A DNA stretch of 5,573 nt from Sulfurimonas autotrophica. Its GTDB lineage: Bacteria > Campylobacterota > Campylobacteria > Campylobacterales > Sulfurimonadaceae. Position numbers and translations under genes: made by a program. The stretch is from the NCBI GenBank assembly GCA_015662405.1, contig DQUE01000006.1, positions 1 through 5,573 on the forward strand. The letters run 5' to 3'. A model generated the notes under the pieces. The model did not search any database, was not told the origin of the DNA, and worked only from the letters and a program-made list of their open reading frames with translations. This document shows, in pieces, positions 5,374 through 5,573 of this stretch. Numbering within the stretch: position 1 is the stretch's first letter; every line of letters begins with the position of its first letter.

Positions 5374-5573
5374 TGGCAACAAGACAACAGGCACGTATGG
5401 CAGTTGTAAGTCTTTTATATGCATATGACTTAGGAAATGGAAATAGATCAGAGCATGCGCATGAGATTTTAGAAGAGAAAAAAATCCGAAATAAACAAAA
5501 AGATTTTGCTCTTGGTTTGTATGAAGGGGTTATGGAGCATATTGATGCTATTGACAAAGCGATTATAGAGCAT
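5373..5573 (+). CDS. nusB: Transcription antitermination factor NusB, N-terminal 67 codons (3' end outside window)
   Basis: The frame opens at ATG 5373-5375 and runs to the window edge without a stop. Its start MATRQQARMAVVSLLYAYDL is typical of NusB, where the basic N-terminal helix (R4, R8) contacts boxA RNA. With NusE (ribosomal protein S10), NusB binds boxA in nascent rRNA and supports antitermination during rRNA operon transcription. The full protein is about 130-140 residues, so about half is present. The start overlaps the ribH stop as TAATG, and GAGG at 5362-5365 inside ribH lies 7 nt upstream, which favours translational coupling. The kdsA-ribH-nusB order is the one known in Helicobacter pylori and Campylobacter jejuni. 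Confidence 0.93.
   Translation, partial: MATRQQARMAVVSLLYAYDLGNGNRSEHAHEILEEKKIRNKQKDFALGLYEGVMEHIDAIDKAIIEH

Noticed and set aside
1..5573. Defence system, mobile element, CRISPR array or RNA gene
   Set aside because: No transposase, integrase, nuclease or toxin-antitoxin coding sequence, no spaced direct repeats, and no tRNA or rRNA signature were seen; all long frames are housekeeping genes.

Overview
The window is an ordinary, gene-dense chromosomal stretch from a low-GC bacterium, most likely a Campylobacterota (Epsilonproteobacteria) member of the Sulfurimonas/Sulfurovum/Sulfuricurvum kind. Three things point there: the order kdsA-ribH-nusB, which is also found in Helicobacter and Campylobacter; a purine phosphoribosyltransferase whose start resembles the Helicobacter gpt protein; and TATAAT-type -10 boxes without recognisable -35 boxes, as is usual for this phylum's housekeeping sigma factor. 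The genus is an inference and I cannot fix it from sequence alone.

Layout, left to right. (1) Positions 1-135 hold the 3' end of a plus-strand gene that I read as hemJ, the membrane protoporphyrinogen IX oxidase. (2) Convergent with it, 16 bp away, is der (152-1630, minus), a double-GTPase ribosome-assembly factor with a long acidic linker. (3) A 263-bp spacer (1631-1893) carries the der promoter, a perfect 14-bp AT palindrome next to the following gene's promoter, and two overlapping short minus-strand open frames of unclear meaning. (4) A TTG-initiated purine phosphoribosyltransferase gene (1894-2343, plus) converges on (5) a DjlA-like membrane-anchored TerB/J-domain co-chaperone gene (2340-3095, minus); their stop codons share the tetranucleotide CTAG. 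(6) A compact divergent promoter region (3096-3156) separates the co-chaperone gene from an EamA/DMT-family 10-TM transporter gene (plus, to 4044), whose -10 box lies so close to the best start codon that the mRNA may be leaderless. (7) A promoter at 4063-4068 then drives the operon kdsA (4098-4892), ribH (4909-5373) and nusB (5373 to beyond the window edge).

How the genes relate: these are core housekeeping functions (haem synthesis, ribosome maturation, purine salvage, membrane chaperoning, Kdo-lipid A precursor synthesis, riboflavin synthesis, rRNA antitermination), not one pathway. KdsA and RibH both use substrates derived from ribulose 5-phosphate, and NusB and Der both serve ribosome production; any deeper coupling is inference. 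I found no rRNA, tRNA, CRISPR array, insertion sequence, prophage gene or toxin-antitoxin or defence system. I do not see evidence of a previously undescribed system. The points most worth a second look are regulatory: the transporter start and promoter geometry, the palindrome, a two-codon open frame in front of kdsA, and the unexplained open frames in the 263-bp spacer.
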